A stretch of 64,000 nt of DNA from Panulirus ornatus (GCF_036320965.1 NC_092271.1:24067036-24131035), one strand, 5' to 3'; positions 10,809-22,719 are shown, counted from the stretch's first letter. Notes: generated from the letters alone by a model not told the origin. Numbers and translations are program-made.

Positions 10809-10945
10809 ATACGACCAATCCAGCCATAGAGGAAGATGAAAAGCTGGGTTGGCTGTGTGCCGGCTGCCCTGTCCGGGATTCCAACCCTAGCCCGGTTCTA
10901 CATCAGTGGGTCGCAAAGGCTAACCACTGCAGCACCAAGGCTCGT
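10809..10945 (-). mobile_element. tRNA-derived SINE copy
   Basis: Read on minus, GCAGTGGTTAGCC (10930-10918) matches a tRNA A box, and the complement of 'gggattccaaccc' (about 10875-10887) is a B box. The spacing between the two, about 40 bp, suits a tRNA-derived head. The tail block 'agctgggttggctgtg' follows. It is the best-preserved of three copies. A (TG)n tract lies nearby at 11026-11057. Confidence 0.65.
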
Positions 10946-11023
10946 CAGGTAAATCATGACCGGTGAGGATAAGTACAGTAAGTGTAATGGAAGTGGACAT
11001 GAACTGAAACTGGACCAACCAAC

Positions 11024-11025
<2 letters not shown>

Positions 11026-11057
<32 letters not shown>
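11026..11057. repeat. (TG)n microsatellite
   Basis: Pure TG tract. Confidence 0.9.
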
Positions 11058-11058
<1 letters not shown>

Positions 11059-11485
11059 CACGTCTGAATTGGCTTATAATAAAAAAAATTGTAGATAGCT
11101 GGTAAACTGAATGTACTACTTGCATATCTAACACCACTCAAATCAACCGCTGGACCACCACACTATTACGTGTACACGACCATAATTCGCCAGAACGAAA
11201 CGAAATAAAATCACAACGATACACTCCGAGAACCTCTACCTTCCGTTTCGCTCTTAAGTTCTAAAGTTTAGGGTTTTAACAAGCCGGCGACAAGTTAGTC
11301 TCTTGTTTCCGCCTTAATACACTTTTTTTTTACGACGCTTTTTTTTGTGTCCTTTCAATTAACCTCAGTAAATGTCACTGACTACCGGAACGAAGTCTCT
11401 TCTCAGCCGGAGGAGGTTTTTTAAGGCCAGAGAGCTGGACCCGGTGTAAGGCTAGACGTGAGGCTTCGTTTCCCCTGGTTAGAAG

Positions 11486-11487
<2 letters not shown>
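11058..11487. other. No feature recognised
   Basis: Unique-looking DNA with short T runs. No coding signal is seen. Confidence 0.35.
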
Positions 11488-11681
<194 letters not shown>

Positions 11682-11684
11682 TTA

Positions 11685-11906
11685 AACTATTCGCCATTTC
11701 CCGCGTTAGCGAGGTAGCGTTAAGAACAGAGGACTGGGCCTTTTTGGAATATCCTCACCTGGCCCCCTCTGTTCCTTCTTTTGGAAAATTAAAAAAAAAA
11801 AAATGAGAGGGGAGGATTTCCAGCCCCCCGCTCCCTCCCCTTTTAGTCGCCTTCTACGACACGCAGGGAATACGTGGGAAGTATTCTTAATCCCCTATCC
11901 CCAGGG

Positions 11907-11908
<2 letters not shown>
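11685..11908 (-). mobile_element. TA-flanked SINE-like element, copy A
   Basis: On plus it begins 'attcgccatttcccgcgtta', continues 'gcgaggtagcgttaagaaca', a poly-A patch and 'agtcgccttctacgacacgc', and ends 'ctatccccagggata'. Copies B (22415-22650) and C (29058-29279) have the same order and length. The 'cgctacctcgctaacgcggg' end (as read on minus) is shared with the 3' end of the RTE-like LINE at 54.4 kb. This suggests a SINE mobilised by that LINE. (TA)n lies on both sides. Confidence 0.65.

Positions 11909-11994
<86 letters not shown>
11909..11994. repeat. (TA)n microsatellite
   Basis: About 85 bp of TA on the far side of SINE-like copy A. Confidence 0.95.
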
Positions 11995-11998
<4 letters not shown>

Positions 11999-13929
11999 TA
12001 TATTATACTGGGTGAACGTAATTACTAGTCAAGATTCCAAGCTTTTCTGTTTGATATAATCTCTTTCAGTTTATTGCGTTTTGGACCGAGACATGTAATG
12101 TAATCCTAAGTTAAACCAGTCTAATGTAATCTTAACTACTGTATAATCAAAGCATAATGAAGTACGTGGGGAGGAACAACAAATTAGCCTAACCTGACCA
12201 GTGCCCGCTACAGACAAGGGGGTGTAATAGACACTATTATTGAATGGTGAACCTCACCCGAGATGGAAGGGGAGATGGGAGAGGCTGGAAAGGAATATGG
12301 GAGGGAAAGGTGGGAGACTGGATTGAGAGGAAAGGAGAAAAATGGAAGAAGGGAAGAAATGGGGAAGGTGGTAGGTGGCTGGAGGTAGGACACGGAGAGG
12401 CGGGAGTGGGACCAGGAGAGAGGAGAGGGGTGGAGTGTAAACAAACACGAGAGTGTGACAGCCATAAACAAACACAGTGTGAACCACTCCGTCTCATGTC
12501 GTCGCCACAGAAAACGGGGACCAAACACAAGAGATACAAGCACACACACATAAGTTCAGGAAATACATAACACCGGTGAAAACAAACAGAGCAGGTTGGT
12601 CGTCACTCCTGTACCTCACTAAAACTATGTATTTCAGGCAGTGCCTGACCTCGACGAGCCTTTAGTCCGTGACTTAAGTAGGTAATGAAGAAGCGACAAA
12701 GGCCGGTGACGAAGCTCTGAACTAAATATCTTGATAGTAGAATTTGGCCTGTTATCAGGAGTGAATCAAGTGCAGACATGATGGATGGTAAAACATTACC
12801 AAAGGCCAGAAGTAGTAATTAGGGGCAAGTACTGGTTGTGTAACAATCTATTATTGCTTTTGAGGATTCAATAGTCGTAAAAACTTAAATTACACGTTAT
12901 TCATCAATTCTTCTTTTACCTCATCAAAACTCACTCTTTCCCCAACCCCCACACAGGCTGTGGCAAGTTGTGAGGGAGCGAGGAGGATGCCTGTGTTCTC
13001 GAAACATTTTCAACCGTACCTGCAGCGGAGACTGGGGCATAGATAAACACCCGAGCCCTCAAGGTCATGGAAACAGCCTTTGGCTTCCTTGTGATTACTG
13101 GACACTTGACGCTGGCAACAACCACGACGGTAGGGAATATGGCCAGTGATACAAGGATACGAAAACAACGACAATCCACTGGGGGTCATCTCGAGGCTGT
13201 TCGTGTCAGCAGACATCAGAAACATGATAGATCATTGGGGGGATGACAGGAAAGCAATCAGGCGTAACTGAAGCGAAGGTATTCGTTTATGTTTAAACGT
13301 ATTCACGGGTGTTGCTCAGGTAAGACAAGGGGAAACATGTTGTATCACTCACCGACAAATTAATCTACAGTACGGCGCAAAAACTGACTTTCTGACGACG
13401 AAGAACACAAGAAATACTTGGGGGTCATGAGGCGGCCGTGTCAACAAGTGGGTGAAGTGTGTCAAGAAAGAGTGACATCTGAAGCTCCCTGGAGTTGAAC
13501 CCCTAAGGAAAGGAAAGAAAAGAGCTCTTTCCTTCCCTATTTCTAGCTCTTTCTTCCTCACCAGACACCCACCAGTCATCTAACCAACCCAAACCAAAAT
13601 TCTTCAACTCGAAAAACATTTTCGCTCCAATCATAAAACCATGAGAGAAGTTTTTTCGTGGCTTTATCTCTAGCCGCCGAGTGTGTGACACTAAGTCCCT
13701 TATGATGGATTCAAAACACTGAGCGGATGGGCCACAGTCACTGGCCAGACTCTTTGACACTTCCTGACTGTCAGGTACTCATTTGATAGTCTATCTGTTT
13801 TGCTTTCATCAGACAGTCACTCGTTACTTTACTAGTCACAGGTCACCCCATTAACCAGGCTCCTCACCCGACCCATCCGAGGGAGAAACACGTCCCAGTT
13901 TAGTCCCATGGAAATGATTTGACCCCATG
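11995..13929. other. No gene recognised
   Basis: About 1.9 kb without a recognisable repeat or conserved frame. 12250-12430 is purine-rich, and its overlapping Pro/Ser/Phe-rich minus frames are composition artefacts. Confidence 0.4.
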
Positions 13930-14085
13930 ACTCCTCTGTACGACCTTTAAGCACGACAGAACGACCCTTGGGTATGGTAGTCGGGATCTTTGATCTAATC
14001 CTGAAAGGTCAGAGGTCAAAGGCCAGACTATTATACCAATGAGTCGTATCTTCGTGCTCAAGGATCGTACCACTAATCAACTATC
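13930..14085. mobile_element. Palindromic MITE-like element, copy 2
   Basis: The left half has 'taagcacgacagaacgaccc', 'ttgggtatgg' and a degraded TTTGATCTAATC. The right half has AGGTCAGAGGTCAAAGGCCA (14006-14025), 'gactattataccaatgagtc' and 'gtgctcaaggatcgtacca'. The outer halves are mutual reverse complements with divergence. The right arm holds three AGGTCA-type half sites each spaced by one base. Confidence 0.65.
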
Positions 14086-14242
14086 ATATCCAACCGCTTC
14101 ATCCCACATTGTCATAAGGAAGAATGCCTCCCCTGCCGGCCAGACATTTCTACACTCACCACTTCCTAACTCATGGCGACAAACCTGGGATTGTTCCAGC
14201 TAACGAGGTTGATTCCTGGGTTGTTATGAAGGCCTCACGCCC

Positions 14243-14243
<1 letters not shown>

Positions 14244-14316
<73 letters not shown>
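14244..14316. repeat. (GA)n microsatellite
   Basis: About 72 bp of pure GA. Just downstream, 14353-14395 shares 'caaagcatttcagtcagagc' style sequence with 16850. Confidence 0.95.
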
Positions 14317-14317
<1 letters not shown>

Positions 14318-14399
14318 AAACTAAAGTTTTAGTATCAAATCATTTACTGTCTAGGTAAACAAAGCATTTCAGTCAGAGCACGGGTGCACAGCACCTCTG

Positions 14400-15185
14400 G
14401 TGAGGCTGCATCATCGTCAAAGGACGGAAAGAATTACTGCACAATCTCTCTGTGGGCCTCCATATACTCCCAAAGGAGTCCACACCTTCCCTGCTGCTGC
14501 GTGAAGTGCTGCCTCATCGCTGCAGGAACCCATAAAACAGGTCCTTGGATGACGATAATAATAATAACATGAGAGCAGTTTCTTGATTCCATTATTCTAC
14601 AAAATCTAAGACGAATGAAGTAAAGGGTACCATTAAAAAAAGTGTTCAAGAAATTGAGTTTGGCTCGCGGAAAAATAATCAGTTAATATGATAAGCAAAC
14701 AGCGCGTGGCGGGAGGCGGGAACGTGGACCCGCGGGTAAACTCGTTCTTGTCAACGTCTGGGGCTAATTAACGAGGCTTAAACGAGGGATTGCTTGTTAC
14801 TGAGCCTCAAGCCACACCACGCGCACCAACGTGGGTGATCCGCTCTCTTCCCTGTTTGTTGTGGCAAGATGTTTATCCGGCCATAATTTGTGATGACTGG
14901 GATAAAGCAAAATAAATGCACTACGCAGATTTCTTCCGCTGGTAATGGCCAGTTCTCAGACGGTGAGATGGGGCAGCGCCAGTACGCGGGAGCAATGAAC
15001 CGAACCGCAAGAATCCTACGGCTTTATCATACGCCCGTCCTGCTTGCGTCTCTCGAGTTCCGAATGATTTACGTAAATTTATCGCAAATAAGAAAGGATG
15101 CGGAAGTCTTACTGCTTCCGTGTCTTATCCAACTGTTTGGGTAAGTAACAGGTGTCTGTAGAGATAAATGAACAAGGCTATAGAT
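14400..15185. other. No gene recognised
   Basis: A GC-richer patch at 14700-14850 contains 'ggcgggaggcgggaa' (E2F/GC-box like). No exon with good start and donor was found around it. Confidence 0.35.
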
Positions 15186-15195
15186 TAATAATAAC

Positions 15196-15238
<43 letters not shown>
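15186..15238. repeat. (AAT)n microsatellite
   Basis: Trinucleotide AAT units with a few interruptions. Confidence 0.9.
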
Positions 15239-15239
<1 letters not shown>

Positions 15240-16185
15240 CTATAAACAACTGCCCGGTTCTACCGGACTCCAAGATTGTGAAGGTCAGAATAAAATGGCT
15301 CTAAACTAAGGTTAGTTCAGCCGTACACGTGTTTTGGCCCTGAGTGATGTCTATAGGGTGACGCTATCTCTCTTAGGGGTCGATTTACCTCTCAGACAGC
15401 CCAATCAACCCTTACGGGAGACGTAACCCCTTCTGTAAGTCAATTCAGCCACCTAGCAAGAGGAGCGACCGTCCTCTCTGTGTCTGTTAGCTTCGAGAGT
15501 ATGATCGCATTTTAATCTATGGCTTCCTGGATGAATTTCACAGCCAGTTTGATCTGCACACACAATGAGTTTCAAGTTTTATTCACGCACGTTTCATTGA
15601 TCTCTCTCCGTCACAGTTATGGTCTTTTTCTAAGTGCGTTTCCGAATCAGTTGATCAGACATCACACCTTTGTGACGAAGCAGCGGGAGCCGCGTAACTC
15701 AACCTTGTTTGTCTGATGCACTGACCAGCCACAGGCAGCAGCTCCAGACACAGGGGCGGGACGTCATTCCTTCCGTATTTCATTCATGCTATTTATCAGT
15801 TAAGGCACTTCTCTAGAGCACTAACGAATCTCTAATGCTTGCTTTAAATTTTCCTTTTCGTGATACCTTTACGAAAAACGTTTATCAACTTTCCGGGGTC
15901 CGAAATTCGTGATTCTGGTAAAGCGAAGCTGAACTTAGCCGACTTACCTCCACTCACCCTCGGCGTTTGTCGTCCTCCCTCACCTCGTCCGACACTCACC
16001 ATACACCCTTTACCCCCTTAGGTTGGTTGAAGGGAGAAAGAGCTGTGGCTCCCGAGAAGTTAGAGTTTTGAAATAGAAGGGGGTTAGTGTATACAAGAGT
16101 AAGGCATATATCTTTTTTTGTACTGGAGGATTGCCGGGAGCGTATTTTAGTGCCATATTTATACACCCTACCAGCCAGTCAAGCA
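15239..16185. other. No feature recognised
   Basis: Unique-looking DNA. No conserved frame or repeat was recognised. Confidence 0.35.
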
Positions 16186-16500
16186 TCCCCGCTCCCCTCC
16201 CTCCCTGCCACCTTCAGCTACTTACCCAAGCATCCTCACCCTCATCCTCACCCTGTGTATCATCCATTCATCACTTTGTCACCATTCCATTACCCCACCT
16301 TACGTTCGTAAGCTCTTCACCCCTACACACCACACTATCCCCCGAGCACCCCTCTACAGATCCTCATCCCAGCACCCCTCACATTCCCTACGCCCCTCCC
16401 ATACCTCATCCAAGCACCCTCATCTTTCCTACACCCCCTTCGTCAGCTCCTCACCCCAGCACTCCCTCCTTCCCTAAACCAAGTCCTACCCTCCCCCTAA
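16186..16500. repeat. Pyrimidine-rich degenerate minisatellite
   Basis: Strongly C/T-biased on plus, with loosely repeated units such as 'cctcatcccagcacccct' and 'ctcatccaagcaccct'. The 197-codon frame at 16131-16724 is Pro/Ser/Thr-rich because of this bias and is not called as a gene. Confidence 0.7.
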
Positions 16501-16849
16501 GAGCGGTAAGTGATCCTGACATGTTTGTTGACGTTTTCCCGCTCAATTCTCGCCGGTGTCAGTCAAATGAGCGTCTCTCCTCGGCCCGCGGACGCCCGCT
16601 CACACACCCAACCAGTCTGACAGACCGAGCCTTGCTCTGGACTCAGAAAGACGATGTGGAAAATGCCTTATATAATACACTGATGTTTCATATATTCGAT
16701 AAACAGCAGATATTTTGCAAATAGATATGCAAGGGTTTGTCTAATGCAATCACACAGATCTGTAAACAAATACATTAACGAACGTGACAAAGTTTACCGA
16801 ATTAAAATATTTCATAACTGAAAGTTTTAGAACCTTTTCTCCTAATGTA

Positions 16850-16935
16850 CATAGACAAAGCATTTCAATGATAGCACGGGTGAAGGGTACAAGGCTAGGA
16901 ACACAGGAATACAGGAGGGTAGTGACAAGTGGGCT
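16850..16935. repeat. Interspersed repeat copy (caaagcatttcaat family)
   Basis: The block 'gacaaagcatttcaatgata', 'gcacgggtgaagggtacaag' and 'gctagg' matches 1530-1600 and partly 14353-14395. It is probably the outer part of the same LINE-derived repeat as at 1530-1950. Confidence 0.45.
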
Positions 16936-19607
16936 GGTGTAATAAAAATCATGGTAACAGAAAGACATAAACATACAAAGTATCAGGGTTAGCTTAGGTA
17001 CACGATATCAATCACCTTAGTAAAAATAAAAATACCACACTCGAATGCAAAACTCAAATCACAAATTGGGAATGCAGCACACATGATAAAGTTGAACTGT
17101 CATGGTAGTAATAATGATCGTGACTGAGGACAATCACCAACTGAGCACATGAAATACCGAATTGCGTACTCCTCGTTTTATCAAACTTCACAAACGTAGC
17201 CAAACTTTACCTAGGTTAACCCAACGTCTCGTCAGGTTAGGTTTGTTTCGCAGTTTCGCATGCGTAATACATTTTCACGGTAAGTGTACCCTAATATTTC
17301 TCAACAGATTAATACATCTAAACAAATCTAATCAAATCCTAGCCCATTCTAACTAAACCCAACGTAGCCCAGGTTTAAGAAGACAGCACTATATATATGA
17401 TACCACACGCAAATGTCTGACCACTTTTTTTTTTTCTATCCCAGAACAGAATTACACTGCCCACATTGCCCCTGTGTTTATGAATATGGATGTGAATAAT
17501 TCATGTTTACATCTAAATAATGTATGTGCCCTCGGCATAACCATGTTTTCTTACTCCTTTCATAACATACATCATAGTTTTTTCAAATGCTTTTGCTTAC
17601 TTACCTTAGCCAAGCGTGGTGCTACAAATGGCCTCAGTCCCTTTAATGACATGCTAATAATAACCATGGGCGTATAATAAGTGTATATATACATAAAAAG
17701 AGAAAAAAAGTCATGAATATGAATAACAATTACCGTACACAATGAAAGGAGAGCCTACAGTTTTGAACCACACACACAACATTTGTAGCCTAGTATGATA
17801 CATCATTTGGATGTTCTTCACCTATCTGTAGTTAAACACATTAAACATATTACTAATACGAATATATCTCTTTTTTTAAATAGTTTGTACAATCTATCTA
17901 TCTTTGCTAAGTTTTGCACAATGATATACGTAACTCAACTCGCCATTTCATATATGATTAACACCTTTGTTCAGGCATTATGGATAGTTCAAGAGCGCGA
18001 ATCTCCCACGATGCAGATTATTTCTGAATTATATACAAAATGTTCGAAAATTTTTCCATTGGTGGTTATTACGAAACTTGATATTGGTTTACTGTTCAAA
18101 TACCCTAAAAGGAAAAAAAGAATGGCTGACGTGTCGGTGTGAAAAAAAATAAAATCCCTCGGTAATTCACTGTAAACCATGAGCAATTCATGCATGCTGT
18201 CATGACAGCACTGCCTGCACAAACCACCAGGCTATCCATCATGGTTATCAAAGATTACCACTTTTCTCAAATATCCTCAACATATATGTCACAAATAATA
18301 TACAAATGTTTCAAAAGCGACCGTAGCCTCCTCACCTACTAGCGTTCACCAAATTTTTAAGGAAGCTCAACAACAAAAAAATGAATAAGAACGTGATGAT
18401 AATGTATGTCTTCCCTACAGCCTAAATAAACATATGCGAATTATAATGAATGCTTCCTTATAGTCAACAATATACACAGCAACACAAAGGTTCTTGTAAG
18501 AGGTTCACTGACTCGAAAGGATCAAGTCGTCTGTATTTGTCAGGGAGTGCGAAATACTATTACTTCTATCAATATCATTTACCCGATTCTATAAATAGCT
18601 AATATTTCTATTATCATCATTTACCTGACTCTAAAAAAAGCTATTTCTAAAACAGTGCCAGACATGGGCCACATAGACACTGAGTAAATTTGGTCTCACA
18701 ATCATCCTTAGCACCTGAAGCAGGTGTAAGATTCGTAGGTTGGTAGGTGTAGCCTGCTGACGGCATTAATGACCCTGGCAGTTGACAGGACTAAATCCCA
18801 ACCAAACAAGCGATACAAAGAGTTTTTTCATTGTTGCAATGGTTGTTGGTCTTAAACTGTGCAGAGTTCTTATGCTCATTACCTAGAGAAGAACTGGTCA
18901 TTCAAACGAAATTTAATGATTTGCGGCTAAACTTTGCCAACCCAAGTCCTTGTGATATCTTGAAACACATCATCGAGGTCATTACTCTCCAGGACAACCA
19001 CCTCCAGATTAATTATGATTCAAAACTGAGAAATGATCCGAAAATAAACTTTATTCACGCGTTAGAGTAATTAGAATAACAGGTCAACAAATAGAGGGAC
19101 CTTGGCTCGCGGCGCTGAGTACCCGTCAGTCAGATGGGCGTCTCTTCGACCACTCACGGCAGACAAATGATGGTTCCTCCACCTCCTCCTCCTCCTCCAC
19201 TCACTGCCTCACAAAGTCGGCGATGACGGAGGCACCAGCCACCTATGCTCAGTAAATACCACCGCAGACGAGCGCCTAAACATGCAGACCCGAGCAGCGA
19301 CGGGGCAAAACAGACTACTTCAACCAACTGTCAGCGAGAGGCTACGAGGGCTGATGAAATAAGCGTGGACGAAAGAAACCTGCTACCTCAAGGCCACAGG
19401 GACTGCCTTGGGAATATCTCAAAACTTCATCAATGAATATATTATGCCTTCATAACTGAGAGACGATCTGGGAGACATGAAGACGGGATCAACAAACCAT
19501 AACAACAAGGGTTCATATGGATTATATCTCAGACTTTTACACGCATGACAGCGGTAGAACGTATTCATTCTAACTCCATGTGGACGGACAACGGTATAAC
19601 CCTGGAG
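16936..19607. other. No gene recognised; AT-rich
   Basis: About 2.7 kb of AT-rich DNA. 17200-17400 holds scattered 'cctaggtta' and 'gtcaggttagg' motifs. 19130-19235 is a GC-richer patch with a proline-coding CCT run and an upstream 31-codon ATG frame. No splice-supported exon was found. Confidence 0.4.
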
Positions 19608-19770
19608 AAGGAACGACTGTATGACCTATGGACAATACACTAAGACCTTTGGGTATAATGGCCGGACCTGACCAAATTCAATATTGTACGGCCGAAGGCC
19701 AGATCACATTTATACTTAGCAGTCGTGCTCAAGGATTAGGCTATTATGCTCGAAGGTCGTAAGTATAAGA
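19608..19770. mobile_element. Palindromic MITE-like element, copy 3 (degraded)
   Basis: Degenerate 'gacctttgggtataatggcc', 'ggacctgaccaa', 'ggccgaaggccagat' and 'agtcgtgctcaaggatt' occur in the family order. Confidence 0.5.
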
Positions 19771-20177
19771 ACCCAATAAATCGAACCTCTCTTAACCAAA
19801 CTAAACATTATGACAGAGTATATACAAACAACAAAAAACTAATGTGAGCATACTACGTCTTACTTTAGCCTAGCCTAGCTATGAAATGCACTTAATTTGA
19901 CGCAAATAATTCATACCTTTTTCACAATAAACGCGTCGATTATGGAAAAATGGACAAGAAACCTTTGAAGGCAAGAGCAGCAATGACTGTTAAAGGATCT
20001 GAAATATAGAGAATTATCGATAAATCCAGTACACTGGGCAGGTTATCCCTTGAACTGCCAAACGCTGCCAACCCTATTCCAGGCTTCTGAAGCGAGAAAA
20101 GGAGTGTCCCTGAGATAAACAGCAGTGCTCTAAAATAACAAGGTCTGGATGAAGGAGCTACGAAAAATAGCGTAGGG

Positions 20178-20201
20178 TAATAATAATGATGATAATAATA
20201 A

Positions 20202-20232
<31 letters not shown>

Positions 20233-20262
20233 TAATAATAAATACTACTACTACTACTACTA
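20178..20262. repeat. (AAT)n and (ACT)n microsatellite
   Basis: AAT units followed by five ACT units. Confidence 0.9.
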
Positions 20263-21249
20263 AAAATTGTGAACGTTTATAACTGAATATATATGTCCAG
20301 ACTCCAGATGTGTATAATACTGGGTGGTTACATGCATTAATGTTTCACCGAAATCTGCGAGGCTATAGGCTAAAACTGCTTACGGAAAATGAAAATTGTC
20401 TAGTTTCCTAGGCAGCAGGCTGATATTGCTTACGGAAAATGAAAATGCTTGTTTCATCTCTCTTTCTCTTACACTTCAGGTCCCAAAGTACCATCTAAAT
20501 TTGCGTAAGTTAATTTCGAAGACTTCGTGTATATGAAAACGTAACAAGCCTACAAAAAGAATCCGATATTTTCTCACCTCAAATTTTCAGGCGGTCCTTC
20601 TTCCTAAAGATCTCGTTATTATAGATATCATGGTTATAGGAACTGCGGGGAAAGTAATTCTGAATATAATACTGAAAATACAGCCTTCCTTAACTGTGGG
20701 TCGCCTAACCCTGGCGTTAAGGCCGACGAGAGACAAGTGGGTCACGTGACGTGTTTGTTTACATGGGCGTCGTCAGGTCGCCTTATACACAGCTCGACTT
20801 AGGATGTTAACATCACTTACATACAACATAAACATTATGTATTTACTCTGTATATGTCATTGTTAATCAACACCCAAGGTACTTTTCAACGAGAGCATTC
20901 TTTTTTAATTCTCGGGCTATATCACGCTGCAATTTCATCCTAAAACAGAAATCAAACGAATTTTCACGTAAACATGATCGTTACTCCCTTAACAAGTGTT
21001 TCCACACAACACAGTCGGACAAAGCAATATATTAAGTTAACTTTTGCAAGCTCTATCCACTTCACGCACACTGCCATCACATTTCGTTTCGTGACGTAGT
21101 GGCTACAGTTGCGGAATCGTATATCTATCTGGAAAGACAGAGGTACGGAGACTCTACCATTAACATCAACGAAAATCAAATCAATGCTTTGGTTATAAGT
21201 GACCGAACTGTTCCACAAGAGGTGATTAAAATGTTTGGTTACGATAAGC
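20263..21249. other. No gene recognised
   Basis: A 45-bp near-repeat is seen at about 20370 and 20420 ('aggct...tgcttacggaaaatga'). Nothing coding is recognised. Confidence 0.35.
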
Positions 21250-21256
21250 TAGGTTA

Positions 21257-21300
21257 GGTTAGGTTTCTTGGGTTAATGTTCCAACCCACGAAACCTAACC
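21257..21300. repeat. TTAGG-containing hairpin
   Basis: Arm 'ggttaggtttcttgggtt' (21257-21274), an 8-base loop, then 'aacccacgaaacctaacc' (21283-21300) pair at 17 of 18 positions. The arms contain the arthropod telomere motif TTAGG, preceded by one more unit at 21251. It is too short to be a telomeric array. Confidence 0.6.
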
Positions 21301-21305
21301 TGACC

Positions 21306-22097
21306 TATTAAAATATATGCTAGCACAACGTAATTCAACATTCTATAAAGTGATCGTCTCAGGTGGAACACATTTCTACTTTAAAGAGTAAGACTGACAA
21401 TGATAAACTAAAACTGACCGAACTGAAACTTCCCACCAAGTTACGTTCCAGCATCATAACCACTACGATTTCGTGACGGGGAAATTCATACACAATAAAA
21501 CACTCCAACTTATCTACAGTGTCTAAACTATGATATTTTTGCGTCAATAATATAAACAATATTCCCGTAACACTTACCCGGATTGTTCGTTGCCTCTTAC
21601 GTGGATCTCATTTAATCTTTCTCCAGCACATTCTGTTGTTATGGTCCATCATAGTCCTGGGCGTGATGGTCACAGATATCATTACATTAAATATTCACTT
21701 TTACAGGTTATCAAACACGACTAAGAACACTAATTACCGCCATCAGCCAACAATCTACCGCCTCAGTCGAATCCAGATCGCTCAATGTCCACATACGTAA
21801 ACAAAGCGACCGAAAAACGCGGGAATTTGAGGGAAGCGTCGCCCGCCACAGACGACGTCAGCTGGTAGTTTGACGCTTCCCTGCAATTACTGCATTTTAT
21901 GGTCAATTTTACCTAACTGTGGGCAGTATGTGATCTGGATTCGATACAGGATTTGTGTTACTGTGTGCTGGTGACGGTTTTAGTGTTGTTTTGTTGTTTG
22001 ATGACTCTGAAGTGTGCATCCCGAGAAGTAATAAGCTGTGAAGCCTGTGATTATCATCATATATTTCCACGCCCACCACTTTGCTGACTTTTCACCA
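21306..22097. other. No feature recognised; possible 5' region of the exon at 22098
   Basis: 21780-21900 is CpG-richer, with 'gacgacgtcagctgg' and 'gggaagcgtcgcccgcc'. It could be a promoter for the candidate first exon that follows, but no TATA box or defined start is visible. Confidence 0.3.
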
Positions 22098-22159
22098 ATG
22101 GAGAGTGCTAGAGGGAGACCGAGGAGGAGCCACACGACGGAAGGCAACGAACGTCCCAG
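22098..22159 (+). CDS. Candidate first coding exon, unidentified gene
   Basis: ATG at 22098 opens MESARGRPRRSHTTEGNERP. The frame runs into a consensus splice donor, CCCAG/GTGAGT, with the exon ending at 22159 (phase 2). The +4 base is G. GRPRR is AT-hook-like but too short to assign. A CpG-richer stretch about 250-300 bp upstream could be a promoter. I could not find a following exon, so this may be a real gene with distant exons or chance. It is read from one exon only. Confidence 0.3.
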
Positions 22160-22333
22160 GTGAGTGTTGCGAGAATGTTCATGTCCGTCATTGTATTGTT
22201 CCGTTCAGAGGGATGGGATTTTCTTGCGCAGATGTCTCAGCGTAGGATAGTTTAGATTACGTTAAGATTACGGATGAATAGTGACCCTACGTTCAGTTCC
22301 TTTTATCCGACTGGTGAAGTGGAAAACACATGA

Positions 22334-22337
<4 letters not shown>

Positions 22338-22393
<56 letters not shown>
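22338..22393. repeat. (TA)n microsatellite
   Basis: About 55 bp TA followed by a T run, on the tail side of SINE-like copy B. Confidence 0.95.
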
Positions 22394-22410
<17 letters not shown>

Positions 22411-22414
22411 TTTT

Positions 22415-22649
22415 CATACTATTTGCCATTTCCCGCGATAGCGAGGTAGCGTTAAGAACAGAGGACTGGGCCTTTGGGGGAATATCCTCACCTGGCCCTC
22501 TTCTCTGTTCCTTCTTTTGGAAAAAAAAAAAAAAAAAAAAAAAACGAGAGGGGAGGATTTCCAGCCCCCCACTCCCTTCCCTTTTAGTCGCCTTCTACGA
22601 CACGCAGGGAATACGTGGGAAGTATTCTTTCTCCCCTATCCCCAGGGAA

Positions 22650-22650
<1 letters not shown>
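22415..22650 (-). mobile_element. TA-flanked SINE-like element, copy B
   Basis: Same block order as copy A: 'tttgccatttcccgcgatag', 'cgaggtagcgttaagaacag', a long A run at 22520-22543, 'agtcgccttctacgacacgc' and 'ctatccccagggaaa'. Flanked on both sides by (TA)n. Confidence 0.65.

Positions 22651-22716
<66 letters not shown>
22651..22716. repeat. (TA)n microsatellite
   Basis: TA tract on the far side of SINE-like copy B, with an ATAA slip. Confidence 0.95.

Positions 22717-22719
<3 letters not shown>

Noticed and set aside
10809..10945. Functional tRNA gene
   Set aside because: A and B boxes are present in complement, but no acceptor stem or cloverleaf can be drawn. The sequence recurs as a dispersed repeat.
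16131..16724. 197-codon plus frame rich in Pro, Ser and His
   Set aside because: Caused by a pyrimidine-rich degenerate minisatellite that lacks stop codons. No domain is seen.
21251..21300. Telomeric TTAGG array
   Set aside because: Only a few units, arranged as a hairpin. Too short for a telomere or an interstitial telomere array.
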